Origin: Shewanella nanhaiensis
Lineage (GTDB): Bacteria; Pseudomonadota; Gammaproteobacteria; Enterobacterales; Shewanellaceae
Direction of reading: 5' to 3'
DNA length: 64,000 nucleotides
Assembly (NCBI RefSeq): GCF_019457885.1
Contig: NZ_JAHZST010000019.1
Span: forward strand, 1 to 64,000
A model generated the notes under the pieces. It was not told the origin of the DNA. It saw nothing but the letters and a program-made list of their open reading frames with translations, and did not search any database. The first letter of the stretch is position 1. Every line of letters begins with the position of its first letter. A program made the position numbers and the translations under genes. Shown here piece after piece: positions 45,144-54,166 of this stretch.

Positions 45144-45911
45144 TTATACTCTACCGCCATCAATAACCATGCACTGGCCCGTAATCAACTCGCTATCTTC
45201 AGAGGTTAAAAACAGTGCTAGTTTAGCAATATCTTCAGGGGTGATCCGTTTCTGTATCGCCACCTTTTCCATCAACTGTTGTTCTTGCTCCGGTGATAAC
45301 CACTGCTCTAGTTGCCTCTGTGTGGCCACCCAACCGGGCACGATGGCATTGACTCTTACTCGACTCTCACCATAATCTTTTGCCAGCGCCTTTGTCATGC
45401 CAGCAATACCCGCTTTCGCAGTGATATAACCCGCCATATTGCGCTCTCCGATATAAGCCATATTGGAGCTAAAATTGATAATGACCCCCTGTTTACGCGG
45501 CTTCATGACCAGATAAGCGGCCTGTGAGGCAAAAAAAGCAGAATCCAGATTGATAGCCATGCACCGTTTCCATTCATGTTCATCAACTCCATCAGCATCG
45601 TGTCGACTATCATTACCTACGTTATTAATTAATATATCTAACTGACCAAGCTTTTTATCTTGCTCGGTGATCATCTGTTGCAACTGTTTAGTGTCTGTGA
45701 CATCCAGCAGATGGAAAGCAACCTGTTGGCCTTGATTAATATCCAAACCTTGTAGTAACGCTTCCCCGGCATCATGATTTGTATCTACAAAGGTGACATT
45801 TGCCCCCTGCTCCACAAATGCTCTGACTAATGCAGCTCCTATACCGCTGGCACCGCCGGTAATAAATACCCCGCGTCCTCCAAGACGATAATCTAGCTGT
45901 GAGATGGTCAT
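45144..45911 (-). CDS. SDR-family sugar dehydrogenase, probable galactose 1-dehydrogenase
   Basis: A 255-residue classical SDR with cofactor loop TGGASGIGAA (18-27), VDTNHDAG, NNVGND (96-101), the catalytic Ser in NFSSNMAY and Y162xxxK166 in GYITAKAG, and the C-terminal ITGQCMVIDGG. Acidic D43 after the second strand favours NAD over NADP. By context it should oxidise D-galactose, or a related aldose, to the lactone taken by the SMP-30 protein. The substrate is inference. CAGGAG precedes the ATG, and the gene starts the operon SDR-dgoK-lactonase, divergent from a FadR-family regulator. Confidence 0.8.
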   Translation of the reverse strand: MTISQLDYRLGGRGVFITGGASGIGAALVRAFVEQGANVTFVDTNHDAGEALLQGLDINQGQQVAFHLLDVTDTKQLQQMITEQDKKLGQLDILINNVGNDSRHDADGVDEHEWKRCMAINLDSAFFASQAAYLVMKPRKQGVIINFSSNMAYIGERNMAGYITAKAGIAGMTKALAKDYGESRVRVNAIVPGWVATQRQLEQWLSPEQEQQLMEKVAIQKRITPEDIAKLALFLTSEDSELITGQCMVIDGGRV

Positions 45912-45970
45912 AAATTTACTCCTGATAGACGGCCTATAACAAACAAGAACTCTATAGTTTACATTTACAC

Positions 45971-45993
45971 AACATAGCCTATTAATCTATGTT
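45971..45993. promoter_or_regulatory. inverted repeat upstream of the SDR-dgoK operon
   Basis: AACATAG and CTATGTT form perfect 7-bp arms with a 9-base spacer, about 60-80 bases before the SDR start in the 440-base divergent region. It is a plausible operator for the FadR-family regulator. A second palindrome in the region is TTAATA-CGA-TATTAA at 46154-46168. The rest of the region shows no gene. Confidence 0.4.
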
Positions 45994-46353
45994 GGATAAA
46001 ACCATCTTTAACCTCTCCCACTAAAAACTTTCCACCTAAACGGTGTAAACCTCTGACATTCCCCCCTTATAAACCAAACCACTGTGGTTCTCAGCAAAGA
46101 AAAATTTACATTACAGCTTGCGTCAGATTAACGTTACCGCCTTAATTATCACATTAATACGATATTAAAACAGTGTCAACTGAATGATAAATCTGGCTGA
46201 TTTAATGTTTAGAATGCGCTTTTTTGCCAATGAAATTGAATTTACTTGTTTTCCAGATAGCTGTATCTAAGGTAGGATGGGAGTATTACTATCTGGGTTG
46301 CAGAATATACTCCCTAGATAAAACAATTATTTAAATGATAAATAAGAAACCTT

Positions 46354-47091
46354 ATGAATTTTCGTGAGAAACACAATTTAACCCATCAGCTGACTCATGA
46401 TCTCGGAATGGAGGTTGTTAAGGGGAACTATGCTGTAGGCGGTGGCCTCCCTTCAGAAGCTGATATCTGCTCTTTATACAATGTCAGCCGCAGTGCTACA
46501 CGTGAGGCTGTCAAAATGCTTTCCGCTAAAGGCCTTATCACCTCACGCCCTAAGCAAGGCATTCGGGTTATGCCTGAACACAACTGGAATCTATTTGATA
46601 CTGATGTATTAAGCTGGATATTAAGTAGTAAACCATCGATTCAACTGCTCCATGAGTTCACTCAGATGCGAGTTGCTATTGAGCCACAGGCCTGTGCTTT
46701 AGCGGCAGTTCATGCCAATGCTGAACAATTAAGAAATATTGAAGATGCACTCAATCGTATGCGTGACGCCGATAATGGTTTAGATGATCCGCTAGAGGCC
46801 GACATCGCATTTCACACTTCGATTCTTGAAGCCAGCTGCAATCGATTTTTTTATCAGCTAACTAACTTTATTGCTACAGCGTTAAGAGTGAGTATTCGCT
46901 ATACCAATAAGATTAAAGGTGTCCATGGAGCCGATGTTCTTAAGCATCAGCATATTCTTGATACCATTAAATCCAGAGACTCTGAGTCTGCTTATAAAGC
47001 ATCAAAAGAGATCCTTGATGAAGCGATTGAGCTGATTGAAACTCAATTTGTTGAGCGAACCATTAGTGTGCCTGTTGTCAACGCAGACTAA
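46354..47091 (+). CDS. FadR/GntR-family regulator (FCD domain), DgoR-like
   Basis: A 245-residue regulator. The N-terminal winged helix reads GGGLPSEADICSLYNVSRSATREAVKMLSAKGLITSRPKQGIRV. The C-terminal FCD ligand domain shows MRVAIEPQACALAAV, DIAFHTSILEAS and KHQHILDTI, whose histidines usually hold a metal near the effector. FCD regulators often answer to sugar acids, and DgoR represses galactonate genes in E. coli. Its divergent position next to the SDR-dgoK-lactonase operon makes control of that operon likely, with galactonate or a deoxy-ketoacid as effector (inference). Confidence 0.88.
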   Translation: MNFREKHNLTHQLTHDLGMEVVKGNYAVGGGLPSEADICSLYNVSRSATREAVKMLSAKGLITSRPKQGIRVMPEHNWNLFDTDVLSWILSSKPSIQLLHEFTQMRVAIEPQACALAAVHANAEQLRNIEDALNRMRDADNGLDDPLEADIAFHTSILEASCNRFFYQLTNFIATALRVSIRYTNKIKGVHGADVLKHQHILDTIKSRDSESAYKASKEILDEAIELIETQFVERTISVPVVNAD

Positions 47092-47134
47092 TCCTTAACA
47101 GACTCTACATCTTGCCTTAAGGCTACTAATGCTT

Positions 47135-47158
47135 AAAACCGGCGAACAAGCCGGTTTT
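47135..47158. terminator. terminator between convergent genes
   Basis: AAAACCGGC-GAACAA-GCCGGTTTT ends the FadR-family gene and may also end hdfR. Confidence 0.88.
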
Positions 47159-47175
47159 CGTTCAAGTTGACCTAT

Positions 47176-48021
47176 CTAGTTGATACTTTTCTTCATCAAA
47201 TTCTCAATTTTTTCAATAGCATCAAGCAGTAAAGTATCTCGCCTGTAACTTAGATAAACGGGCCTATCCCACGGCTCAGCTCCCTTAACAAGATGCAACC
47301 TATTATCTTGCAAGTAAGGGGCTGAAATGGACGTTGGCAGATAGGCAGCTCCCCCCTTTTTAAGAATAAACTCTAGCGCAATGCGCCCCGTTGATGTTCT
47401 TAAGTAAGGCGCAGGCATCTGGCTGTGACGCTCAGTATGCTCAGATGAGAATCGAGTTCCCCAGTCAACATACACATAGCGCTGAGACAATGCTTCATCC
47501 ACAGAGCAGTGAGAAGTAGATACTAACTCAAGCTTAATATCTGCCACTTTCTGGCTAACGAGTTCATCACTTTTTAGTGGCTCGAACGCAAACGCCATAT
47601 CTAAAGTGCGTTCCAGTAACTGCCGATTTAGTTGCTCACGACTTAGGGCTTCGGCTTGAAAACCATAACCACTAAACACCTCTGTCACTTCATTCAAACA
47701 CTCTTGCAGATACGCATCCCAAATGTTGGGGGTACCTGCCATGGTCAATTGCAGGCTTCGATTGTCCGCAAGGGATAACTCATTCTTAGCCTGGGCTAGC
47801 GTGGTCACCATCACTTCAGCGTAGGCGATTAACCTCTCTCCCGATGTCGTCAACTTGATGCTATTTCTATCTCGAATAAACAACACTTGATCGAAGAATG
47901 ACTCAAGCTGCTTGATCCTAGCACTCACGGCTGCTTGAGTGATGTATAGGTTCTCAGCAGCCCGACCAAAATGGCGAGTTTTCGCCACCTCTAAGAAGGT
48001 TTTAAATACTTTAACGTCCAT
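47176..48021 (-). CDS. hdfR: LysR-family regulator HdfR
   Basis: From the ATG at 48021 the protein has 281 residues beginning MDVKVFKTFLEVAKTRHFGRAAENLYITQAAVSARIKQLES, the HdfR-type LysR winged helix. The effector domain ends LSYRRDTLLLDAIEKI. HdfR represses flhDC in E. coli. The divergent neighbour is maoP (yifE), exactly as in E. coli, which supports the name. The open frame upstream to 48141 runs into the divergent promoter and is not used. Confidence 0.85.
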   Translation of the reverse strand: MDVKVFKTFLEVAKTRHFGRAAENLYITQAAVSARIKQLESFFDQVLFIRDRNSIKLTTSGERLIAYAEVMVTTLAQAKNELSLADNRSLQLTMAGTPNIWDAYLQECLNEVTEVFSGYGFQAEALSREQLNRQLLERTLDMAFAFEPLKSDELVSQKVADIKLELVSTSHCSVDEALSQRYVYVDWGTRFSSEHTERHSQMPAPYLRTSTGRIALEFILKKGGAAYLPTSISAPYLQDNRLHLVKGAEPWDRPVYLSYRRDTLLLDAIEKIENLMKKSIN

Positions 48022-48188
48022 CGCTATCTCTAATATCGACTCCAGTTGGAGACGGCTTGAGAATAACAACAATCTGTTATGGTGACGACAAAAATATATT
48101 GTTTCTCTTTTAAGGGTAAACCCCCTAATTTCTTGAGTCATCTAACTTATGCAATCCAGTTAATTACCACTATTTTTTGGGGTTTAGA

Positions 48189-48569
48189 ATGTCTGAAGAT
48201 TCATTTCGTTTTGGTCAAAAATGTTTCATCGATAACATCAATTTTCCACGAGGTTTTAGAAAGTCTGGTGACTTTACGCTAGCCGAATCTGAACTGCTTA
48301 GTCTTTATGGTGACACCTTGCTTGGTCTAGAGTCAGGGCTACTCTCACCTGAAACGATTGAGGAGGAGCATTTTGTACGCACCTTGACTCAGCCCCATAA
48401 AGCAAAAACAAAAATAGAGCTGGTGTGGATTAAATACATGAAGCTGACTCGGGAACCTAGACGTTTTCACAGCTTAAACAGTACCCACTCCTACAAGGTT
48501 CCAAGTGAGATAATGCCAGCCGCAAGCATGAAATTTGAGGAGGCAGGCCAGCTAGATGCAAATATATAG
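48189..48569 (+). CDS. maoP: macrodomain Ori organisation protein MaoP (DUF413)
   Basis: A 126-residue protein with the DUF413 core: FIDNINFPRGFRKSGDFTLAESELLSLYG, then EEEHFVRTLTQP and VWIKYMKLTREPRRFHSL. These match E. coli YifE/MaoP closely. MaoP limits long-range contacts in the Ori macrodomain together with the nearby maoS site. I could not identify maoS here. The gene overlaps the next ORF by 14 bases. Confidence 0.88.
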   Translation: MSEDSFRFGQKCFIDNINFPRGFRKSGDFTLAESELLSLYGDTLLGLESGLLSPETIEEEHFVRTLTQPHKAKTKIELVWIKYMKLTREPRRFHSLNSTHSYKVPSEIMPAASMKFEEAGQLDANI

Positions 48570-50574
48570 CCTTGAAGAGGTTTTAACCTTTATCAAAAAA
48601 GGAGAGGTTTTCTCAGGAAAACTCTCCACCTCAGGCTGCTTAATCAAGATTGAGGAGTACCTCCCTGTTGTTTGTAGTGCTATCCATGCAGGTAACCATC
48701 TAAGAGATGAGCTACTAAAACACTGCCAGCTCACAGATGAGGAGCGTGCTCCACATGAAGCCAGACTCACAGATGATCTGATCGCTTCGCAACCCATCAC
48801 TTTAGTCGCTCTAGACTCCAGACTTGAGTATGATCTCGATTGCCCTAAAGCCCTGTCGACATCCTATAAGTTAAGCATGAAACAGAAGCTTTGGGATAAG
48901 CCGATGAGCACTAAACAGCGCTCAATAAGCCATGCCAAACACGATGAGTTCTTTCAAATCTACAAAGCTCTTATTACCAAACTAGAGTCACAGTTCGGTA
49001 AAGTGATTGTGTTTGACTTAAAGGCCTATACGCCGAACGACTCCGATGCATCAAGCCCGCTATTTGATATTACAACGACTCAAATCGACCTAACTAGATG
49101 GCAGTCAGTCGTCAATAAATGCCGTAGTGAGCTAAAACAAGTCACAGTGCCGAATACGGAGTCGAGTGCGGATCTCGACCTAATTCACCGAGGAAGCGGC
49201 TACCTAACTACTTACACTAACTCACATTTTGATCGCACTTTAGTGCTGCCGATTCAGGTGAGAAAAGTCTATATCGATGATCAAAATGGTGATCAGTTCC
49301 CTCTGGTCCTTGATTCATTGAAGTTAGGGTTAAAACAAGCATTAAGTGAAACCAGCGCCTTCTTCCAGCGCAGAATAAACCTTAAGAACCGAGTACGCAG
49401 TGCCGATATGTTGAGCTCGGCCATTGAGCCCGCCGTGCTCAATGTCGATGCCGCTATCTATAAGTTGGCACAGAGAGTTGGCATTCTAAAATATGTAAAC
49501 CCCGTGAATATCACAGCTGAGCGCCGTCGTTTTGAGCGTGCTCCGAGTCGATTTACACCAAACTTTCATTATCGTCAGCTACCTATCGATGCCAATGCGT
49601 TTAAGCAAAAGCTCTATCGCATCCCAATCGAAACCATCTCAGACCCTGCGATGAAACAGCTCTACTCAGATATGATCCACTCCTTGAGTGAGCAGGTCGA
49701 TCTGCTATCTACCGTCGGCCAAGAGGCGTTTTTATATAACTCTCTACGCCACTACGGCAGGCCCGATGCACTGTCGATCAACAACGCTAAATTTCTTCTG
49801 TACGCAAAAGAGATAGCGGAGAACAGTGGCGAGCTCATGGACGCTAAAAGTGCCTGTGAGCTGATGAAAAAGCAGGCAAGTGATTGGGGGATGAAGTGTA
49901 AGGTCAACTTAAGTACGGCGATTCTGGCACGAGCTATGGTCAGCTCAGCCCCGCCTCAACTTAAAGTGAACACACACGCTCAATTTAGCTATGCGGAGGT
50001 TCAAAGGCTTAACCACCATGAACTGGGCGTTCATATGGCGACGACATTAAACTCTCGCCAGCAAGCACTAAAAGCAGTGAGATTAGGCTTACCTGGTGCA
50101 ACCCAAACTCAGGAAGGCTTGGCGATAATGGCTGAGTACAATGCAGGTTACATGGCCCATGGCAGACTCAACACCCTCGCTTACCGCGTACTGGCCGTTG
50201 ACTCCATGTTAAATGAGCAGAACTTCTATCACACTTATAGCTATTTAACCGATGAACTGGAGATGAATAGAGACGATGCCTTCGTGACCACAACTCGGGT
50301 CTATCGTGGCGGTGGTTTAACCAAAGATCACCTCTATCTCAGTGGCTTTGTTAACATCAAACAGTTATCTGCTGAACGTGATTTAACCAATCTTATGGTA
50401 GGAAAAACCAGTGCAGAGTATCTCGATCTTATCGATGAGTTAGTGCAAAGAGGTTGGCTCACCGCGCCTAAATTTGTTATCGACTCAGCTCAAGGCAGAG
50501 CCCTTGAAGCTAGCAGCGTAGAGAGCGAGCAATCAGCAAGCTTAAGCTACTTAATTGACAGTTTAAGGCGTTAA
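48556..50574 (+). CDS. QEGLA-motif protein (DUF1704), HEXXXH metallopeptidase-like
   Basis: A 672-residue cytoplasmic protein of the family annotated as flavohemoglobin expression-modulating QEGLA-motif protein. Around residue 487 it has HELGVH (HEXXXH), and about 30 residues later TQEGLAIMAEYNAGYMAHGRL. The HEXXXH helix plus downstream Glu is the zinc site reported for eukaryotic MATCAP tyrosine carboxypeptidases, which share this domain. A peptidase role is therefore plausible but unproven in bacteria. It overlaps maoP by 14 bases and is likely co-expressed with it. Confidence 0.85.
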   Translation: MQIYSLEEVLTFIKKGEVFSGKLSTSGCLIKIEEYLPVVCSAIHAGNHLRDELLKHCQLTDEERAPHEARLTDDLIASQPITLVALDSRLEYDLDCPKALSTSYKLSMKQKLWDKPMSTKQRSISHAKHDEFFQIYKALITKLESQFGKVIVFDLKAYTPNDSDASSPLFDITTTQIDLTRWQSVVNKCRSELKQVTVPNTESSADLDLIHRGSGYLTTYTNSHFDRTLVLPIQVRKVYIDDQNGDQFPLVLDSLKLGLKQALSETSAFFQRRINLKNRVRSADMLSSAIEPAVLNVDAAIYKLAQRVGILKYVNPVNITAERRRFERAPSRFTPNFHYRQLPIDANAFKQKLYRIPIETISDPAMKQLYSDMIHSLSEQVDLLSTVGQEAFLYNSLRHYGRPDALSINNAKFLLYAKEIAENSGELMDAKSACELMKKQASDWGMKCKVNLSTAILARAMVSSAPPQLKVNTHAQFSYAEVQRLNHHELGVHMATTLNSRQQALKAVRLGLPGATQTQEGLAIMAEYNAGYMAHGRLNTLAYRVLAVDSMLNEQNFYHTYSYLTDELEMNRDDAFVTTTRVYRGGGLTKDHLYLSGFVNIKQLSAERDLTNLMVGKTSAEYLDLIDELVQRGWLTAPKFVIDSAQGRALEASSVESEQSASLSYLIDSLRR

Positions 50575-50596
50575 ATTCAAGATAGCTGAAGGGTAG

Positions 50597-50620
50597 ATGC
50601 ATGCCGCACTTAGCATGCAT
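50597..50620 (+). terminator. probable terminator after the QEGLA gene
   Basis: ATGCATGC and GCATGCAT pair perfectly around an 8-base loop, followed by TTTA. The T-run is short, so confidence is moderate. Confidence 0.55.
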
Positions 50621-50694
50621 TTATCCTTATAATGATTTTATATCCAAAAAAGGGTAGATTAGGCGCCACTAAATTTGTATTTCGAGTGATACTC

Positions 50695-51336
50695 ATGCCT
50701 TCGACTCAAGCTCCCCACCCTCTGTTCTCTCTTAAAAACAATATCATCTTCTACGCAGTGATGCTTTGTATGACGCTACTGAGCATACTCTTTATCGATC
50801 GCCATCTGGCAGATTTTATCCATCAGCATGAGTTTGCGAACTCATTCACTAAGTTACTCAGTAATATTCCAGCTCTACTCGAAACATTAGCCGCCATCGC
50901 CTTACTAGGCTGCTTAGCCCCAAAACTTAGAACCAAACTATCAGCTTTAGTCATTCATCTGATTTTTACTCTGCTCTTAGCTACGCTAATACGTTTCGGC
51001 GCAAAGGCGCTGTTTGGTAGGACTTGGCCAGAGACTTGGGTTGATAATAATCCCTCCTGGATAAGTGATCGCATAGAGGCTTTTCACCCGTTTGCAGAGG
51101 GAATAGCCTATAACTCCTTTCCATCGGGACATGCCCTCTTCACTTTTGCACTAGCCAGCACGTTCTGGTTTCACCTTCCCCGTTACCGCCTATTTTGGGC
51201 AGTCTGTATGTTAGGGGTATTTATCGGTCAGTTATCTCAAAATTATCATTACTTAGGGGATCTATTAGCGGGTGCAAGCTTAGGGGTTGTTTGTACACAA
51301 CTCGCCTTCGCCATCGCACAAAAGTGTCACCGATAA
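50695..51336 (+). CDS. PAP2-family membrane phosphatase
   Basis: About 213 residues from the ATG at 50695, with six hydrophobic segments and the three phosphatase motifs: KALFGRTWP (KxxxxxxRP), YNSFPSGHALF (PSGH) and QNYHYLGDLLAG (SRxxxxxHxxxD-like, Asn/Tyr replacing the usual start). Such enzymes dephosphorylate lipid phosphates such as undecaprenyl or phosphatidylglycerol phosphate. The substrate cannot be chosen from sequence. The frame extends upstream to 50632, but the first residues there are hydrophilic and unlike the family. Confidence 0.82.
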   Translation: MPSTQAPHPLFSLKNNIIFYAVMLCMTLLSILFIDRHLADFIHQHEFANSFTKLLSNIPALLETLAAIALLGCLAPKLRTKLSALVIHLIFTLLLATLIRFGAKALFGRTWPETWVDNNPSWISDRIEAFHPFAEGIAYNSFPSGHALFTFALASTFWFHLPRYRLFWAVCMLGVFIGQLSQNYHYLGDLLAGASLGVVCTQLAFAIAQKCHR

Positions 51337-51381
51337 TTTTCCAAGACTGTAACTATACCTAAGCCACCTCAAGATCAGCCA

Positions 51382-52254
51382 CTAACTCCACATCACTAAA
51401 ATGGCAGCGAGGGCAATCAAGATTAAAGCCAACATATCCTTAATTTTGACTCGCTCCTTAAGCCAAAACATGGCGATAAACAGAGTAAAGAACACCTCCA
51501 CCTGACCTAATGTTTTAACATAGGGAACCGCCTGTAAAGACATGGCACTGAACCAGCCTACAGAGCCCAAGCAGCTAGTTGTGCTGATAAGTATCGTCTG
51601 CCTAGGACGCTGCCAAAGTGCCACTAATGTGGCCCTCTCTTTCACTATAATGTAGCCCAGTAGTATCAAGGTTTGAAGTGAGATAACTAAGAGTAATACC
51701 CAAGCCGCTCTATGGGGAAAAGGTAAGCTTAAACTCAAACTCGCCTCACGAACCCAGAGTGAAGTTAACGCAAATGTGCTGCCGCATGTCAGGCCTATCA
51801 GCGCCGTAGGTAAGGAGATATCCCTTAAGCCTTGGCGGCTGCTCATCATAAACACCGCCACGCCACCAATCGACACACCTATCCAGCCGAGCACAGAGAG
51901 TTGAGTTCCGAAAATACACAATCCAAGTACCGCAGCCACCAGAGCCTCACTCTTAGCCAAGCCTGCCCCCACAGCAAAGTTCTTCAACTTGAAAAGCTTA
52001 ACCAACAGAGCTGTCGCTAAGATCTGCATCACTGACGCACCGAAAATGTAGAGAACAAACTCGACAGTGAAAGTCGGTAATGCCACTGACTGCCACAGGT
52101 ATAGCCCAATGAGATAACCCCCTGCAATCGGCCAAGCCCAGATAAAGCGCGCTAAAGTCACGCCAGCAACACTCACCTCTTTGCTAAGTTGACTCTGAAA
52201 TGCATTACGCCACGCCTGCATAAAGGCTGCTAACAAGGTAAAAAAGATCCACAT
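51382..52254 (-). CDS. EamA/DMT-family transporter
   Basis: A 290-residue protein with ten hydrophobic segments in two repeats of five, the EamA drug/metabolite transporter plan. The N-terminus IFFTLLAAFMQAWRNAFQSQL and the end VEVFFTLFIAMFWLKERVKIKDMLALILIALAAILVM show the characteristic ERV..KD..A. Substrate is unknown. The start codon lies only two bases from the end of a repeat element, and no proper ribosome-binding site is visible (only GAG 5 bases upstream), so its expression may be altered. Confidence 0.82.
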   Translation of the reverse strand: MWIFFTLLAAFMQAWRNAFQSQLSKEVSVAGVTLARFIWAWPIAGGYLIGLYLWQSVALPTFTVEFVLYIFGASVMQILATALLVKLFKLKNFAVGAGLAKSEALVAAVLGLCIFGTQLSVLGWIGVSIGGVAVFMMSSRQGLRDISLPTALIGLTCGSTFALTSLWVREASLSLSLPFPHRAAWVLLLVISLQTLILLGYIIVKERATLVALWQRPRQTILISTTSCLGSVGWFSAMSLQAVPYVKTLGQVEVFFTLFIAMFWLKERVKIKDMLALILIALAAILVMWS

Positions 52255-52255
52255 A

Positions 52256-52513
52256 TACTCAAACTACCTAGAAATGCTCGTTTCAGAGGCGTTGTGCGAG
52301 TTCACGTCTAGACGCATTTGCACAGAAAGGCCCCCTTTAAAGTCAATGCAACAACGAAGTTGGCTTGCACAAAGCCTTCGTTGATGGGTTTTAATGCTCT
52401 TTATTCTGCGTTATTGATTTTGCCAAGGGAATAACCATTCTGTCATTCATTCGCCTTGAATTAGTTTGCCAAAAAACTCTGAGTAGATCACTTTCTTATA
52501 CTGATTGGTATTA
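52256..52513 (-). repeat. MITE-like dispersed repeat
   Basis: The element fills the gap before the EamA gene. One end reads TACTCAAACT (52256) and an inner inverted end ACTCTGAGTA finishes at 52485. The outer right end, 52496-52513, is TTATACTGATTGGTATTA, the reverse of the 18-mer at 16387. An internal stem CAACGAAG/CTTCGTTG is visible near 52352-52383. I recognise this type of sequence as a dispersed Shewanella repeat, from memory. It has no ORF. Confidence 0.6.
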
Positions 52514-52551
52514 AATACTCACTATCAATGATATGAATGCCAAGTCACAAT

Positions 52552-52579
52552 AAAAAGCCCCAACATGATGTCGGGGCTT
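52552..52579 (-). terminator. terminator of the AbgT-family gene
   Basis: Minus-strand AAGCCCCG/TGGGGCTT stem followed by TTTT, 28 bases past the transporter stop. Confidence 0.88.
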
Positions 52580-52606
52580 GAAATTAACAGGCGTCGCTAT
52601 TTAAGG

Positions 52607-54166
52607 TTAATAGGTGTAGCTAGCACCTAAACCTAATGGGATCCCGAGTGACCAATACAGGAGCAACCAAGCACTCCAGATCGCTAATAGACAGAGGCTG
52701 AACGGTAACATCATGGAGATCAGAGTTCCAATGCCTATATTTTTCACATAGCGTTGACAGTAGACCACCACTAAGGGGAAATATGGCATCAGAGGCGTGA
52801 TGATATTAGAGCTCGAATCCCCGACTCGATAAGCGGCCTGAGACAGATCTGGACTAATATTTAACTGCATCAGCATAGGCACTAGAACAGGTCCGATTAA
52901 TGCCCATTTAGCCGATGAAGACCCCACGAACAAGTTCACGAACCCCACCAAGAAGATCATACCAATCACAGTCACTTCAGCCGACAGGTTCATCGCCTTA
53001 AGCGCTCCCGCGCCCTCAACTGCAATTAATGCCCCAAGGTTGGAGTGAGAAAACGCCGCCACAAACTGGGCACAAAAGAACGCCATCACTATGTAGTGAG
53101 ACATGCCGCTCATGGACTTAGACATCGCCTGCACAACATCAGCAGAGCTTTTAAAGGCCCCAGTCATATAGCCGTATACTAAACCTGGAAGCATAAAGAA
53201 GATGAAGATCAGCGGTACAATTGACTGCATCAAAGGCGCTTTAAAGCTAGTTAAGGAACCATCAGCGTCACGTAGCGTTGAAGTTTCAGGCACAGTTAAC
53301 GAGAAGAAAGCGACAATTGCCACTAGCATCACTAAGGTTGCCACACGGAACGCTTTAATCTCGAGTGGCTTCTCCTCTTCCATCGCGGGAAGATCCACCT
53401 CTTCACGATTAACCTTATGAGTACGATTTAGGCGTGGCTCTAGAACTTTATCTGTTAGATACCAGATAACCAGCGTAATAGGGATACAGGAGGATGCGGC
53501 GAAGAACCAGTTATTTAGAGGGTTAACTTCAATGTTAGGATCAACGATTTGCGCAGCAGCTTGTGTAAAACTCTGCAGTAATGGGTCAATACCTGAAGGA
53601 ATAAAGTTGGCACAAAAACCACCAGAGACACCAGCAAACGCTGCTGCAATACCCGCTAATGGATGACGCCCTACGGTAAAGAAGATCACACCAGCAAGAG
53701 GAATAACCACCACGTAACCAGCATCGGTTGCAGTATGAGAGATAATTCCCACCAAAACCACGGCCGGAGTTAACAATTTAGCAGGGGTAATTCTTAACAT
53801 ACGTTTTAGCGCAGTGTTAATAAATCCGGAGTGCTCAGCGACCCCAACCCCCAACATAGCCACCAATACCACCCCTAGCGGCGCGAAGGCGGTAAAGGTT
53901 TTCACCATACTGGTTAAGAAGCCGGTTAAGGCTTCTGGGCTCAAAAGGTTATTCACCTCAATAGGCATCTGGGTTCTGGGATCGATAGCTTCAAAGCTAA
54001 CCCCAGATAACAGAGCCGATAGCCCCCAAACTGCAAACAGTAAAATTAAAAATAACATGGCGGGATCGGGAAGCTTATTGCCTACCCTTTCAATGCCATC
54101 TAACGCTTTGCCTAATATACCTTGTGGCCCTTCATCAGGAAGCACCTGTTTGTCTGCTTTCATCAT
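52607..54166 (-). CDS. AbgT-family transporter
   Basis: A 519-residue inner-membrane protein with about 11-13 helices and AbgT signatures: LDGIERVGNKLPDPAMLFLILL at the start, SHTATDAGYVVVIPLAGVIFFTVGRHPLAGIAAAFAGVSGGFCANF in the middle, and SSSAKWALIGPVLVPMLM with YRVGDSSSNIITPLMPYFPLVV near the end. Family members move p-aminobenzoyl-glutamate (AbgT) or act as drug/folate-metabolite exporters (MtrF). Which applies here is unknown. AGGTTGA precedes the ATG pair. It stands alone with its own terminator. Confidence 0.88.
   Translation of the reverse strand: MMKADKQVLPDEGPQGILGKALDGIERVGNKLPDPAMLFLILLFAVWGLSALLSGVSFEAIDPRTQMPIEVNNLLSPEALTGFLTSMVKTFTAFAPLGVVLVAMLGVGVAEHSGFINTALKRMLRITPAKLLTPAVVLVGIISHTATDAGYVVVIPLAGVIFFTVGRHPLAGIAAAFAGVSGGFCANFIPSGIDPLLQSFTQAAAQIVDPNIEVNPLNNWFFAASSCIPITLVIWYLTDKVLEPRLNRTHKVNREEVDLPAMEEEKPLEIKAFRVATLVMLVAIVAFFSLTVPETSTLRDADGSLTSFKAPLMQSIVPLIFIFFMLPGLVYGYMTGAFKSSADVVQAMSKSMSGMSHYIVMAFFCAQFVAAFSHSNLGALIAVEGAGALKAMNLSAEVTVIGMIFLVGFVNLFVGSSSAKWALIGPVLVPMLMQLNISPDLSQAAYRVGDSSSNIITPLMPYFPLVVVYCQRYVKNIGIGTLISMMLPFSLCLLAIWSAWLLLYWSLGIPLGLGASYTY

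Noticed and set aside
50597..50620. maoS-like or regulatory palindrome near maoP
   Set aside because: The ATGCATGC/GCATGCAT hairpin follows the QEGLA gene stop, 2 kb from the maoP promoter, and fits a terminator better.
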